Positions 24,147 through 38,000 of a stretch of DNA of 64,000 nt are shown here, in pieces. Position 1 is the stretch's first letter. Every line of letters starts with the position of its first letter. The stretch lies in NCBI GenBank assembly GCA_002633005.1, contig NMRA01000037.1, forward strand, positions 124,001-188,000, given 5' to 3'. Source of the DNA: Phoronis australis (lineage: Eukaryota > Phoronida > Phoronidae). Below the pieces are notes generated by a model. The model searched no databases, had not been told where the DNA came from, and worked only from the letters and a program-made list of their open reading frames with translations. The position numbers were made by a program, and so were the translations under genes.

Positions 24147-25838
24147 ACTAAGATTTGAGTCACTGTAGGTAAACCTGCTGGACATGGGTATGTGGCTACA
24201 TGATATCGCCTTTTGACCATAGCATTAATGGATTGGAAATAAATTCAAGGTGTTTGGCTTGACCTTGACCTTTGTTCTTCAACATCTCGCCATTTTTATA
24301 GTATCCCGAGCTGAAATGATTTAGAAGTCCGGATACACTATACATTCCGGCAATTGAAGTGTGTCTTCCTCTTGTTTGTGGTCCTGGAGGAATGTCTAGA
24401 AAAAGTAGATGAGAAATATCTAACCCTCTCTTGATTTGTTAATCCTTTTGAGGCTGTGAAGCATAACCCTAGGTTTTACATTGTATTTATACTTGTACAA
24501 GTTGAAAAAGGTTTCAGAGAAAAGCTTACTTAGGCTGTTTGTTTCCCAACATCTTGTTCTATTACATGACATTCAGTTTGTGGAGAATAATGGCATTTTT
24601 GTCTTGGGGATCATCCGGAATTGTGGACATTTTCCCAGGCATATGGAATAATTGCCGGGGAGTGGTTTTGGCCTGCGCAGTCTGAAAGTGTTGCTGAATA
24701 TTGTTTATAGAGGGGGTAATGTGCCTGCCAGAGGCATATGTTTTTAATGCTAATGATTTTTCCTAAGCGATTGTCGGAAAAATTTAAATGCTCTTAGAAC
24801 GATTTCCTTGAAACAGCAGTCATATGAAGTGTTGTTAAGATTCTCGACAGTGGCAGAGGAGTAAACATTGTTCGATGTTGAAGGTCATGACCTTGGGAGT
24901 GACTGAAGAGGTTCAGTTTACAACTGGGCTAGTTGAATTCAACAGTTTGTCTACAAAAATATTTGCAGTGCCGCTTCAAAATCACAAACAGTGGGTAAGA
25001 GGATAATGAAGTTGAAATTTTCTGAGGAGATTGAAGTAAATTGATGACTGGTGTTAGTTGGTTTTAAATTTTTTTAAGTAAAACTTCGAAACAAATGATT
25101 GACAAATCCATTCTTTTGTTTTTTGCTGCAGCTGATAGTATGGTTTTGTATAGTTATGATGTAACTTTCATTTGTTCAGTTTCCTTGTATATTCTTCTGA
25201 ACACCAGCTTTATAGAGAATATATTTTCCAGCTTCTGTAGAAAACGACAGTATTTGGATAGTTGCTTATTACATCCTGTGTTGGGCAAGAAATTCTGGTC
25301 CATTTAAGAAACGATTTCTTTGGGAAACAAGCAGCCAGAATATTCATGGTCTTGTTGTTAGGAATGGCCTGAATTTATTTATTAATTTTATCCAGAATTA
25401 TTGTCTATGAAATATGTTGTTGATTGAAACCATGCTGAAATTGCGTTGGTCAGTCTTTGTGGTGGAAGTATTGTTCTATCTGTGCAAGTTTTATTCGCAA
25501 TTCATTGGCTTTAGTTAATACCATGTATCATTGTTGTAAAGCTTGGGAAAAGTGTTCAAGTACTGTCAAGACCATCTTTTAGTGTATGGTTTCATTGTTG
25601 AGAAATATTTCCATAATATTCAAATGCAAAACAATACTTTAAGCTAGTGATTTTGATACAATATTTTGTTTCATTGTCACATCTGAATGTGGAAGTAACA
25701 AATCTGATCATTTGTGGGTTTGATCTTTTGTTACTTGCCTTGTTGTTTAGGAGTTGAGAAGGGGGATGTATTGGCAGCATAACAAAACTACAAGTCTTGA
25801 ATTGAACTTGCCACGGGTAGGGTTCTTCGTAATGTGCC

Positions 25839-25978
25839 CTGTTGTATCTCTTATTACATTTGTTAAACACAAAGAAAATAAAAGATAATCCTTGTTGCAA
25901 TTTCACATGTTGTATCTCTTATGACATTAGTTCAACACAAAAAGAAAATAAATGATAACCCATTGTTGCAATTTAACA
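25839..25978. repeat. ~70 bp tandem duplication
   Basis: GTTGTATCTCTTATTACATT and the following AAACACAAAGAAAATAAAAG / GATAATCCTTGTTGCAATTT recur almost unchanged immediately downstream, with GTTGTATCTCTTATGACATT and GATAACCCATTGTTGCAATT. No coding meaning. Confidence 0.65.
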
Positions 25979-26164
25979 GGCTTTTAAGGCATGACAGACT
26001 AAAGTAATAGAAGTTTTTCTTACCTTCTAAATCAGCAGTGCTGGCAGATTGTGAGAATGTCAAATTTACAACCTGCATTTGGTGTGCAGAAATATATTGA
26101 CTGCAGTGTTGTATGTGATTCGGGTTTATAATAATACAACTGGTACAATTCGAGTTAAACGGAA

Positions 26165-26457
26165 AAAATCGAAATGGGTCATTTACTCTCGTAAAATCGA
26201 TTTCATGATTTTTCTCATGGTGATCAGATTTCATTTCTATTACCTACTCAAATCACAGGCAATGTGTACATGCGCCATTTTCGAATTTTCAGTTTTAGGG
26301 TTGGCCACCCGATTAAACCTTGAACCGTTTTCTTGAGTCGTTTATGATTTCTATGTTCATTTTGGTAACGGAGACGTCATCGTATCACGGCAAGAAGTAT
26401 TGCGAGGTCGATTTTGTGAGAGTAAAAGACCTAATTAAAATTTCATTTTAGGGAGCA
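26165..26457. mobile_element. Fold-back element, family C copy 2 (opposite orientation)
   Basis: TTTACTCTCGTAAAATCGAT at the left is inverted at the right as GTCGATTTTGTGAGAGTAAA. The middle, with CATGCGCCATTTTCGAATTT and GGGTTGGCCACCC, matches the reverse strand of 17.2 kb. No gene. Confidence 0.5.
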
Positions 26458-27918
26458 TTGGCAGGGCGAAGTGCAGCTTCAGTTGAAAGTTCTGACTCGC
26501 GTTGTCGGAGTGTCCATAAAATTACTTTTGATTTAGGCCACGCACACTGTTGCAAAATTGGTCTCAGTTTGACCCTTTCGCACAAATTAAAATCGTTTCC
26601 AGTGAAATCAAAGAACGAGTGGCGTCATAAGAGTGATCTGATCTCTCACGCTGCATCAAACACGCACAGGGATGAATCAAATCGCCATTGCACGAAACAC
26701 CTGAGCATAACTGACCGAACAGCCACGTTGCGCACAATACTATGCAAATCTGACAACCTGACAAAAATTTCGAAACATTCATATATTACACTGTGAAAGC
26801 TTGTTGCAGAGAGGGCCTCATCTAATAGTTTGTATATCTGGCCTAGTATCTATAAAACTATAATTTTTAAGTACGTAAAAGTAAATATTTTTGGAAAAAA
26901 GCTATAAAGCATGAAGAATTTTGTCTACTTGTCAACATGTCATTTATTGGATCACGTGACAATTTCTTTTCAGTAAAATTTAGCAAAAAGTAAGATACAT
27001 TCATAGCGAACAAGGGAATTAGTAACACAGCTAAATTTCCATCAGTTTGATGTTAATGTTCAAAGTGAAATCTCAAAATATTTGTTACAGTTTTCTGAGT
27101 TATAATTTTCGGTTTTCGCGTCGTGCAACTTATGATTTAGAAAACACCATTTTTGATAACACAAAAAATGGATTATTTGAAAACAATTCCTAACAAAGTT
27201 TTGGAAAACAATTCGTCGTATTTCAACGTTTTATATGAATCCGACGGATTGGCTATTTTTGACGGATGATGTTCAGAATTTCGTCAAATTTGGAGTTTTT
27301 CTAGGGTCTTGCGTAACGCTAATGCTTCAAGCGTTTCCGATACGGTCGAGAATTTACAGTTACGACGGCTTTAGCGGCTTTTCACATGAATTAGCTGCGA
27401 TGCACTGAGTTTTCTGGACGAGTGCATTACAAATTTTATTTAAATAATAGCTAACGAAAAAACCATAGTTCAAGATATTAAATAATGCACACTGTACGGT
27501 CAGAACAAGTTGGACACTGGCGGAGAAACGGCATGTTGAGATTTTTTGGATTCTGCACAGATGACATTTTAAGTTACACTTTTCGGTTTGTTAAACAATC
27601 AGTTCTCGTTTCTACAGTCGAATTTATTTTCTAATATAGAAAGCACAGTAACAATTCCTTTTAATTCTTGTTCACCTGGTGCGGAGCTTGGTTGAAAATT
27701 CTCCAATCTGTACTGAACTAAAACCTGGTGACGACAGAGGTCACAGTTGCATTAAGTTTGGTGCCGGCCAAAACTCAAAAATTTTGTTCTCTACAACCAA
27801 AGACAACTTTGGTACTACTTCTAACGTCTGCGTATTGCAAAACAAACTGGGGTCCATGTCGATCGCACTGAAATACACGGAAAATGGTATATAAACTATA
27901 AAAAAATTAGTTAATTTG

Positions 27919-28083
27919 CAGGGGCGGATCCAGGATTTTGAGTTTGGGGAGGTCAGGGCAGCATATTAGCCAGGATTTTGCCCAACAGACATTAGTTCGC
28001 ACCTCAGGCTCCGAACTGCCTAAATCTGGGAGAATTTTAGGGGGGGGGCATGGCCCTCTTGGCCCCCTCTAAATCCGCCACTG
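27919..28083 (-). mobile_element. CAGTGG-ended MITE, copy 2
   Basis: Read on the reverse strand it follows the 21198-21338 element: CAGTGGCGGATTTAGAGGGG, then CCCTAAAATTCTCCCAGATT, then TGGGCAAAATCCTGG, ending in CTCAAAATCCTGGATCCGCC. It is slightly longer, with a run of nine G. The target duplication is unclear on this copy (ATTTG versus CCTTG). Confidence 0.7.
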
Positions 28084-28993
28084 CCTTGGCAACTGAAATA
28101 TACACCAGAGAAGTAGTAGCTTTGCCGACTCCTTCTTTGGCGTGGTCCTCATAGTATCTGACGTGGAAGGTGAGTTAGGTATAGTGCACCAAACAAGAGC
28201 GTTTAGCGGCAAGAATAAACGTGCTCGGCCACGTCCCTTCCAAGATTGACTGATGTAGGAGTCAAGACTAAACTGTCGAATTTTTGCTACGGAACTATCT
28301 CAACAATCGGGTTCACATGAAACTTTCTTATATTAGGGTTTCTGCAACTGCCACGAATTTACTTTGTATGAGTCAAACGAAAACGAAATAATCATACTGA
28401 AACGGCAAACTGCACTTTGGGATTCCATCTTGAACATCCATATCAAACGAAATTTGGTAATGTTTTGATAACGTTGTTTTGCTTTGATTATACATTAAAG
28501 TTTGTCACATTTTACTGGCCAAAACACAACTGCATGGTGACCAAAATGACAAACTCTACAGGTTTTTCTGCTTTCAGAAAGTGTGGACTTTTTAGAATTA
28601 AATTCAGAGTTGTTGGAGATATTTGGAGGAATGCAGTCCTGTCTATAAGGTCCTTCATAGCCAGGCCCCAGATTTTGGAACAGGACAAACTAGGGCCGGG
28701 GGTGACCACGGGGGACGCCACGGGGGACGCTCTCGCCACCCACTATCCCACTTCTTTTAAAAGGAATGTAGATGCTGAGTGTATAAAGAGACGGGGCTGA
28801 GTAACAAGAATAATAAACCCAAACATTACAACAAAGTTATTATAATCATTACCCGGTAAATAACAATTAACTTCTGCAGACTGGTGCGTTTGTCAATGGG
28901 TTTTTCGGTCGCACTGACACGGATATATGTGGCCGAAAGAGGTCGCGCAATATTGTGCTCTTTTATTTCGAAAACCAAATTTAAAGTTACACA

Positions 28994-29015
28994 ATGGCGG
29001 CCTCCACGAAAGTTG
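28994..29015 (+). CDS. URB2: URB2 exon 1 with start codon
   Basis: The 22-base coding part reads MAASTKV plus one base before GTAAGT. The phase fits exon 2 (31391), which begins the conserved region. ATGGCGGCC resembles the YY1-type element often found over the start codon of housekeeping genes. Assignment rests on phase and the absence of a better start in the 2.4 kb intron. Confidence 0.7.
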
Positions 29016-32000
29016 GTAAGTCTCGCATGTTTTCACATAGGCCCATGATGAGTTTATCTGTTCCTCGATCATCACTGACACCACTCTCGTTTCTTGTAAA
29101 ACTCACCTTGTATTATTGCTGGGACCACTTAAAAAAGCATGGCTATTCTTCAGTTGACAACTAGAGCCTGAGCCAGAAAATAGTCGCTCAGCCCACACAG
29201 TCACAGGCGCACAGGCGCTTGAGTTTATCTGTTCCTTGATCGCAAATGACGTCACTCACTACTAAGAAAACATAAAGATTGGACACTCAAAATCTGTTTG
29301 CTCTGAATTTTCTCCTCAAATGTGCGTGGAACTCCATGAAACTAGCATCGAACTAATCTTTAAATACCTTCTGTCATTTGATCTCTTCAAATTGCCTTCG
29401 AAAGTTCGAGTACGTGTTGATTTGATAACAAAAATCTCAAAGAAACGCCAAAATCACAAATTCAAGGCCCTTATTTCGTGACATAAGACATTCATGGCAG
29501 ACGACTTTTCAGCACCTGGGTTTTTGGCGGACGATCCGGAAGGAATTCCGAAGCCCTGTTTTCGTGCACCCATAAATGTTATTTGACTGCCGTCCACATA
29601 TTTTAGCATCAGTTTGAATGTTGTTATACTCTGGTTATGAAAAACAATGTTTACAATTGAAGTACAAGGGTTGCTGGCAACAAGCGCCGGCCTACTGCAA
29701 AATCCGGCAATTGCTGATAGTTGACTTATGGTGACTAAATGACCTGTAAAACATCGGAAATCTCCGCCAAAATCTGAGCTTTGGTTGTGCTTCAACAGAG
29801 AAGAGCACATAATTTCAAGATCAAACACAAGATACGCCCGTTCTTACAATGGAATTCTAGGTTAAGTGATAAAATGAGCCATAAGCCTGTAAAGAGAAAC
29901 ATATTGATACACAGAAATGAAAGGAGTTGTTTAGTAACCTCAGTCATTTACATAGGGGATACAGTTCTTGACTTTTATAGAGGGACTGGTTACTCAAACT
30001 CGAAATTTTATCTTTGACAGGCGTACAAGTTAAAGCACAACTGGAATGTTAACTATTTTGGATCCTTGAATTCAGAGTTTTGAGATTGTTTTGAAAATTT
30101 CGTCGCTATTTTACTACTTACAGGGATAATTTAATGGGATCAACAAAAGATAAGGCTTCAAAAGTTGATGCAATACCAGTCTGAGGGAGTTGCACGCCGA
30201 TTTTATTTGGATTTGGGACAGTTGAAGTTGCTAGCCTCAGCTCAGCAAAGTTTTAGTGTCCAACCTATATATGGTTATGAGTCATCGGGAAATTCGAGCG
30301 CCTGTGCACACAGTCACAGGCTTACACAGTTATAAGCCAAAAGAAAAATTGGTCGCCAGTTTTGTAATTATGGCATGTCTTTTTGTGGACTCGTGTATGC
30401 ACAGCCATTAAACTTGCTGCCAAATGCTGTTCAAAATCGTTGTTTATTGGGCAGATGTCGCCTTATGTCCGAGTAAAAACACAACAATGGGGAGGCAGTT
30501 TGTTATTATCTGAATTCTTTACTGAAATGAAGACTTACCCCCTAAGGAATTGTTCTGTCACTATATCTTGTCACCGAAGGCCACGTTAATGTTCTGACTG
30601 ATCTTTAAAAAGACAACTAGCAAGCCCTTGGAGAACCTAAATATCGGAAACCATGTTTCCACATACGGAACACTGACTACGGTAACCAAATAATGGCCGC
30701 GGGCACCTTGTCGCCAAATTGCAGCTTGAGTATTTTGATATATTTGCTGCTAGAACACAACTCTGTTCGCAAAAAATTATCCATAAAATGTCATCTGATG
30801 ACAGCACCAAGTTGTCTCGATGAATCAGTGCAGACGATTAATGCGCGTGTGACCTCACTGCAGTTTTTAGTATCTCTTTGCCTTCTTAATATGACACATG
30901 CATGTGCGCGACCGGAGTTTGACTTGAGTTAAAAAACAAATGAAACAGTGACAGTTCATTTAAGTTGCTTCATTGTGGGAAAAGATTTTGTTTTCAACTT
31001 TTATAACCGATTTATGCGATTTTCCATTTTAGGCCGCCTTGGGGTCTAAATTGCACCCTCTCTTGGTGAAATAAAAACGAGGCAACACTATAAAAAATGA
31101 GACAATGCCGGACATTGAATGCATTACAGTGGAACAAAAATTGGTGCCATTTATTTCTCAGATTATGCTTCAAGTAAGATTTTTAGTAGTGTCTGATATT
31201 TAGGGTCCGTCCAATAATTAGGTACACTATGTGTACATGATTTGATGTCTGTTCAAATGTCCAGCTAAGACAAAAAATAGCGATGTAATGAAACTAAAAT
31301 GACTTTCCTTCATTGCCACTGTATGAAAATAAAGAAAATCTTACAATCAGTTTCAAAGACTTAGAGCAAATTTTTGTTTTGGTATTGTAGGATTTATTGA
31401 GCGAATCAACGACAAAAGAGTTTCTTGGAAGAAAAGATTCGAGATTATCTCCAAGTGTCTGAATCAGCCGGACCATTATGTTCCAAACAAGAACCAAGTC
31501 TGTCTTGACTGGCTCTGTAATGCTGTTTCCAACAAAAACAGGTACGCTGCTACTGGATAGTATTGTTCCTCACCTACCAACTGCTGCTTTCATTAAAAAT
31601 TTACTAAAGTCTATTGTATTGATTTCAACCAACCCTCATTCTGTTATCTGTTAATGTTTTATTGGCGTCTCACTTGAATGACATAAGCAGGATTCAACTG
31701 AAAACTTATAATCTCTGTGTCACAGATTGGATAATATGGTTCTTAATGTTGGTCTCTTTGTGAATTCATCTTTAATTATACTTGGGCCATGATTCAGCTG
31801 TTTGTGTTTGTTGTTACCCTTATAGGGTTACTCTGTCTGCTGATGAACTTGTGAAGGTGTGGCGTCTGCTCACTCACATTTTGTCCTCCTCTGCTCACTC
31901 CGTTATTGTAAAGACAAGCTTAAGTCAGGTATGTTCTTAATAATGTGGGTGTTTTTAATCATTAGACAAAATAGCATAATTATTATTCATATCTAATAAT

Positions 32001-35000
32001 CATTTATGGACTTGTACATGCCTTAAAGTGTTATCAATGGTTATTTGAGGCATTCCAAATACTTCTTCATTGATAAAAAGGTTAATGAAAGAAACGCGAT
32101 ATATATTTTGTGTTGGTATTCGAATTTGGCTTATTTCCTTGTTATTTTACTGTTTTGCACATTCCTGAAAAAATGATACACTGACGTTGGGGTTTGTTTG
32201 TCAGATTACAATTTGATCTGAAACTTGTTTCCTTTTGGTAAAACACTGTCAATAGAAGGACATGAAGCAGGAAATTTGTTAAGGTTCTTGCTTCTGTTTC
32301 AGTGATTTCTAATTGTAATGATTTTTGTGTTTCTATTTCATACTGTTCACAAATCAACATTTTTTTGATTAATATTGAAGGTGCTTCAGAACTGTGTGAG
32401 GGATGCAGTTGATAACCCCGTGTTACCTAGCAACAATTCCCTGTTGGAATGTCTGGAGGCTGTGTTCAAGCATCACTCATCAATTTTTACAACCACCTAC
32501 GAACACATGGTACAGTACACACCTTTTTGTATCATCATCTGCAAGTTTTTTGATTTCAGAAACTTTAGTATATATTTGTTCAATAGGTCTGTGGTCCATA
32601 TACACAATTATACAATATGTTTCAAAAACTTTTGTAACTACATCATCTCTTCTGCTGTACAGTGTTAAAAGCTGCAGTATGGTGAATTGTGTTTGCTGGT
32701 ATTATTAGTTTAGTATACTGAAGTTCTGTCATTTTGGTTAAGCCTTGTGTTTTGAAACTCATTTATTTGAATTCCCTTGACATTCTGTCAAAATAAATAA
32801 TGTCTTAGTTTTTGTTCAACATTACCACAAGTGTTTTCTCTTTGTTTCTCCTCCAAGTTATATTAGCATGGATATAATCCTCTCTAAGTTATATTAGAAT
32901 GGATATAATCCTCTCTCACTGAGTTTGACAAAAGGTGCAAAGTTTTTGAAACTGAATTTCAACTTAAATGTGGAGTGTGTTTACTCTGATATTTAAATGT
33001 ACACACCAGATTATATACTCATCTGAAAGTATTCATCTAAGTATTAAGACATCAACTTCGGCATTTCATCTTACAACCTCAGTATCTTGTCACTATAGGT
33101 TCAGGTATGCAGCTCGGTGATGACATTAGTGTGTCAGAAACAAGCACCAGATGTCACCACTAGGCTGGCTAGACTGGTGTTGGAACATTACGCCAAACAA
33201 CAGAGACTACAGGCCAACCAAAAACAGGTAAAAACCAAGCTTTTTCTTTATATAACTGGTTGTTGATTAACAGCTGCCCCTTTTGAAAAGAGTGCTGTTT
33301 ACCCACAATGCACTACATGTTCTATTTACTTAAAGAGTTATGTTTATGTGGTCACCAAAATTTAATTGCAGCGGCTGTGCAGTCATATGTGTAATAAATT
33401 AAAAAGATACAGAATACGTTTTCTGTAATTACCTGAAAAAGATGTGTCATTTTGGAACTGCTCGACTCTGACAACAGTGTCGCCATAGCATGATTACTTC
33501 TTTATTCCTCACAATATTGGAGAGCTCCTTCTGGCAATGGTGTTGCTGGCTTAGTTTTCTTTCATTCAGTCTCAGATTCAAACAAATGACTTTAAAACTA
33601 AACATAAGACATGACTCACCTAGGAGCAGATAACTGAGATTTCTACTGCACCCATTTAGAAGATTTTGATAATTCACATTGATCATGCTCCTACTAATTA
33701 ATGATGCACAGAGACCTTCATCATCTGTAACCTACACTTCTTTGTATATCATATACTGAGTTTCCATTTTCATAGAATTTTACCATATCTGCGGAACCTT
33801 GTCATTTTCTTTCATCAGGTCCTACACCAGACAGCAGATTGCCTTTTGGAGCCTTTCCTTATACTCTGTCATCAGACACCCTCTGGTGGCCTGTCAAAGT
33901 TAGCAGAAGATATTTTGCTCAAGACGTTCTTCCATAAGTGAGTACTGTCAAAATTTTAACAAACTTCTCATAACAATGGACAGACACTCCTGTCTTTCAT
34001 TTTCCTGAATCAAATTGTATCCAAAGAAGAAGTCGTGCGCAGCAATTCATGGTCTTCTTTTTCAATAATTTATTGACAAATACATACCGAGCTGGAGCTC
34101 AGCCCGGAAGCCGCCATGGGTGTTTTATACATGTACTTTCTTTCTGTGAATCAGTTATTACCATTTTGTTGGTAATTCTTACTTCGATTTGTTGATAACC
34201 ATGTTTTGTATGATGCCAAGAGCTTTAATATATGTTTTGTCCATAATGAGACGATGGAAATTTGCACAGTGTGCACGATAGCTGATGCTTTTTTGAATTC
34301 ATGCCTTTTTAAAGTTGAAACTTTAAAGCAGTTGGATAGCGTGATAGTTGAATGAAAGATTGCAGAGTTTTTTAGTTTTAAATTTGATTTTTTTGTGGTA
34401 TTATTGTAATTCTTTGTACCACATATGCCTAAATGCTTCTGTGAAATAACTATGCTGTGTGACTGCAGATAACTCCCCATCGTCCGACAAAATAGCTAGA
34501 GAGACTTGAAAACAATTGTTGCGTCAAGAAAACAGAACTATACCAACTGAATAAATCGAGTCGGTTAAAAATTGCGTCAACCTTTATAATGTGATGATAT
34601 TAATGGATCTCTATGTGGATTTCATACTCAAGCATCTCTTACTTAGCCTTGTACAATACATCACTCCAGTACTGCTCTCACGTCTCCTCTCCCCTTTTAC
34701 TTCCTCCACTGTCTATTCATCTTCAGGGATCACGAGTCTCTCTACGCCGACTTCCTGTCATCGTCCACTGTAGACGAAGCACCATCTGTTGCCAAACAAA
34801 AAGCACTCAAACACGTTTATGACAAGTTGACCAGTCTCGTGAACTCGGAGGTAAGATCAGATTTCTTCAGAGATGACTGTGTTGAGACTGGTTGATTTTA
34901 GAGATGACTGTGTTGAGACTGGTTGATTTTAGAGATGACTGTGTTGAGACTGGTTGATTTTAGAGATGATTGTGTTGAGACTGGTTGATTTTGCCTAGGT

Positions 35001-38000
35001 TTGCTTAGCTACCACTGGTAAGGATTAGCAAAAAGTAGCGAGGTAATGTATCTGTGAAGATCATACTACAATGTCAGCAGTTCAATCAAGGAACAGATGA
35101 CGGCTTACTAATTGGAAGCTGCAGAACTGCAAAGCACAACTTTCTTCACTGGTGTGAGTGCTTTCCTAAAGCAGCGTCATTGCATTCGTATCCTATGTTT
35201 GAATTGGATTCTGGTTGCCATAAAATGTCAGGAATGTCCCTATGGCCATACTTATTTGGGAACTAAAACTAACCTGCTAGGGCGAGTTTTTTTATGGGCC
35301 TGATTTGAAGGAATAACGACTAGCCTAGAAGTCACTTTGGTGAGACCCATTTTATAATGGTAAATGTTCAAAATCTTAAGTTGGTTTTGACAGGTGTGTG
35401 GGCTTATTACCCCTGCAATGACTTGTTCTTGTTATGGGCCCCCCTTGATTGATATAGAATAGAGCCCCTGTTGCTTTTGATCTTTAATTTCTGTAATGTG
35501 TCTCTTGCAGGAAGGTGGCCCATTAGTCAGTGAAGCCAGTGTGACCTTCCTTCCTGTGTTATTGGATGGATGTCATAAACTCATGAGGTGAGTGTTGAGG
35601 TGATTCAGAAGCATGTTTTTGAACTGATTAAGTCTGTAATCAGGGCTAAGAAATAAGTCAGTGTCTGGACTCATAAATACTCTCTCAGAATCTCTAAATC
35701 TAGTTCCTAATTTCAGAGACAATATGCGATCTCTATGATTAAAATTGAAGGCAAGTTAGCATACACTTTACATTTCTTGCTCTTGGGAGCTGGATTTCAG
35801 TAGTGAATAGGAAGTGATTCAAAACCATTTGGACTTTGCAGTGAAGTTGAGAAAAATTGTAATAAAGAGGTAAAACTGTTGTCATATCCAATGGCAGTGT
35901 AAAAGGACTATTTTAATTTAATAAACTAAACCTGGAGCCATGTCTATGTGTTCTAAAAAGAATGTAGGAACTGGAAAATGACTGTGTGTATATGCCAGTG
36001 CCGAAGCTGTAAAAACTAACTGCTTTGTTAAGATGTTGCCTGTTCAAAAAGTAAATGCTCTTTTGTGTGATATTTCAGGCCATCCATTGAATCTGGTCTC
36101 ACATTTAAGATGTTCCACCTGCTGTATAAGATGCTGCGGCTGGAGACCTCTAGTGTTAAATCAGGTACTACTTGGCTTTAGGCTGCAACAGCCTGCCATA
36201 GGAACGCATTGTGGCAGTATGAGAATCCATGATGACAGCATAATGTGATTCACGTTTGGGACTTTTTTAGAAATGCTCGTCCCTTGTTGAATTAGTATGA
36301 CACCAGGTGACATTATCTACAGTAAAATCTCGCCAACTTTGGACAGAATTTTTCAGAAGCTTCTAACATTGCTGTTAATGCTATTAACTACTAATTAAAA
36401 CCTAAAACTGGTAAATGATTAATTTGATGCAAACTATCTTTTATGAAAAAGCAGAAAAATAAAATTTTGCTAATGCGCCGTATTCTGTCCTAAGTTGGCG
36501 AGGTTTTACCATATTTTCAGGTTCAGCCGTACTCTAAGGGCTCACTATGCATAAAAATTGTGAGTTTCAAAATAAACTAATTACGTACTTTTCAATCTCT
36601 TGGTTGGCTTCTACCCTTCAATCACCATGGTTTAATTTTCATAAATATTAACATAAAATACTCTCGCCCAGTCAAGACGTTCATGAGATTTCAGCTTCAG
36701 CTAGACGCAGTGCGGCCGAGATACTAGAACACACTGGGTTGTTTCTTGCAGTTAAATTACATATGCAAGGTTATAGCGTTGTAAACTTTTAGCCTGAATA
36801 ATGCTATCATATTTTTTCCATGAATCGGTGTATATAGCAACCTTAATATTGTATTCAGGCGACAGATTGAAAGCTCTTCATAGAATGCTATCAACATTGT
36901 CAAGTGAAGATATTTACAGTCCTGGTTTGGATAATGCAACAGGAAATTCGCAGTTGAAATTTCTCCAAATGGTGGTGGCTCACTTACTGAAAGGCGACTT
37001 CAGGTTTGTTTGAACAATGAAATACCTTATCTAAATTGATATGTCAAAACACTCATTGGTGCAACCTGTCTATGATTAGTAATCATATTGATGTACCAGG
37101 TCACATGACTAACATTATACCAGGTCACATGACTGTACATTATACCAGGTCACATGACTGTACATTATACCAGGTCACATGACTGTACATTTCTTTAGTG
37201 AGCTAAATATATTGGAGCCATATGGGGTCTCACAACAATGCGTTTATCCAAATAAACAGTTACGTGCTATTCCTTTTCATTTGTCCAATGTAAGATGGCC
37301 GCTCACGGTAAATTAGTCAGTTATGTTTTCAGCTTCACTTTTTATCATGTCATTGTTGCATTGCTTCAGACTTGACCTAGATACTAAATGTCAATGTTTA
37401 TCCAACTTTCAACTGTGGATGTCCCGCTCTCCTGTTTCTCAACCATTGTTATCTTGCTCTGTTGTCCTTCAATAACAGGTCTTGTTCTCATTGGTATTCC
37501 ATCTGGACCAGTCTTCTACACTTGAACCACATGGCCTTTGATGGCAAGATGGCAGACGTCCTTCAAGCTGTCTGGTTCAACACTAGCCAGGTGAGATGTT
37601 TGACTTTTGATAATGTATCCTACGACTTGTAAATGCATCGACTAGTCTGTGTGAAATTAGTTACTGTAAAGTTTTAACCGTTTCTAGGTACGCAATCTTC
37701 CTCCACAATGGAGTTCTCATTAAAAGTGTACATTTTTCACTAACATAATTTTTCATGACGTAATTCATTTCCAGTCTGCCGCATTCTATTGTTTCAAATA
37801 CAGTTCTTTTCTCATTAACGGCGTATGTTTCCGGTTATAGCGTACAGACAAGTTTTGATGCATCGTACAAAGTAAGAGCCATCTAGTGTCCAGCATGTGT
37901 AATTCATGCATTCTGTCAGTTGTGAAACAGGAAGTGGTTAATGGTAAAGGAACTGATGTCTTAAGAACCGAATTGGAGTAAATGAAGGAAGGAGTATAAT

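Larger units (their letters stand above)
23189..28993. other. Intergenic region between the MPLKIP-like gene and URB2
   Basis: No coding exon is supported. Open frames of 112 codons (26458-26796) and 127 codons (28417-28800) lack family signatures, and the first lies at the edge of a repeat. The region holds a CCAAT-type tandem array, a 70 bp direct duplication, a family C element and a second CAGTGG-ended element. Confidence 0.6.

Noticed and set aside
26380-26440. Ig-like ending (KKYCEVDF) followed by a possible donor
   Set aside because: This sequence is the arm of a fold-back repeat whose partner at 17.3 kb does not encode it.
26458-26796. 112-codon plus-strand frame
   Set aside because: Starts at the edge of the family C repeat; composition and lack of motifs suggest noise.
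27679-27894. 71-codon frame ending at a possible donor (AAAATG|GTATAT)
   Set aside because: No family match and no neighbouring exon in phase.
28417-28800. 127-codon plus-strand frame just before URB2
   Set aside because: No motif and no phase link to URB2 exon 1.
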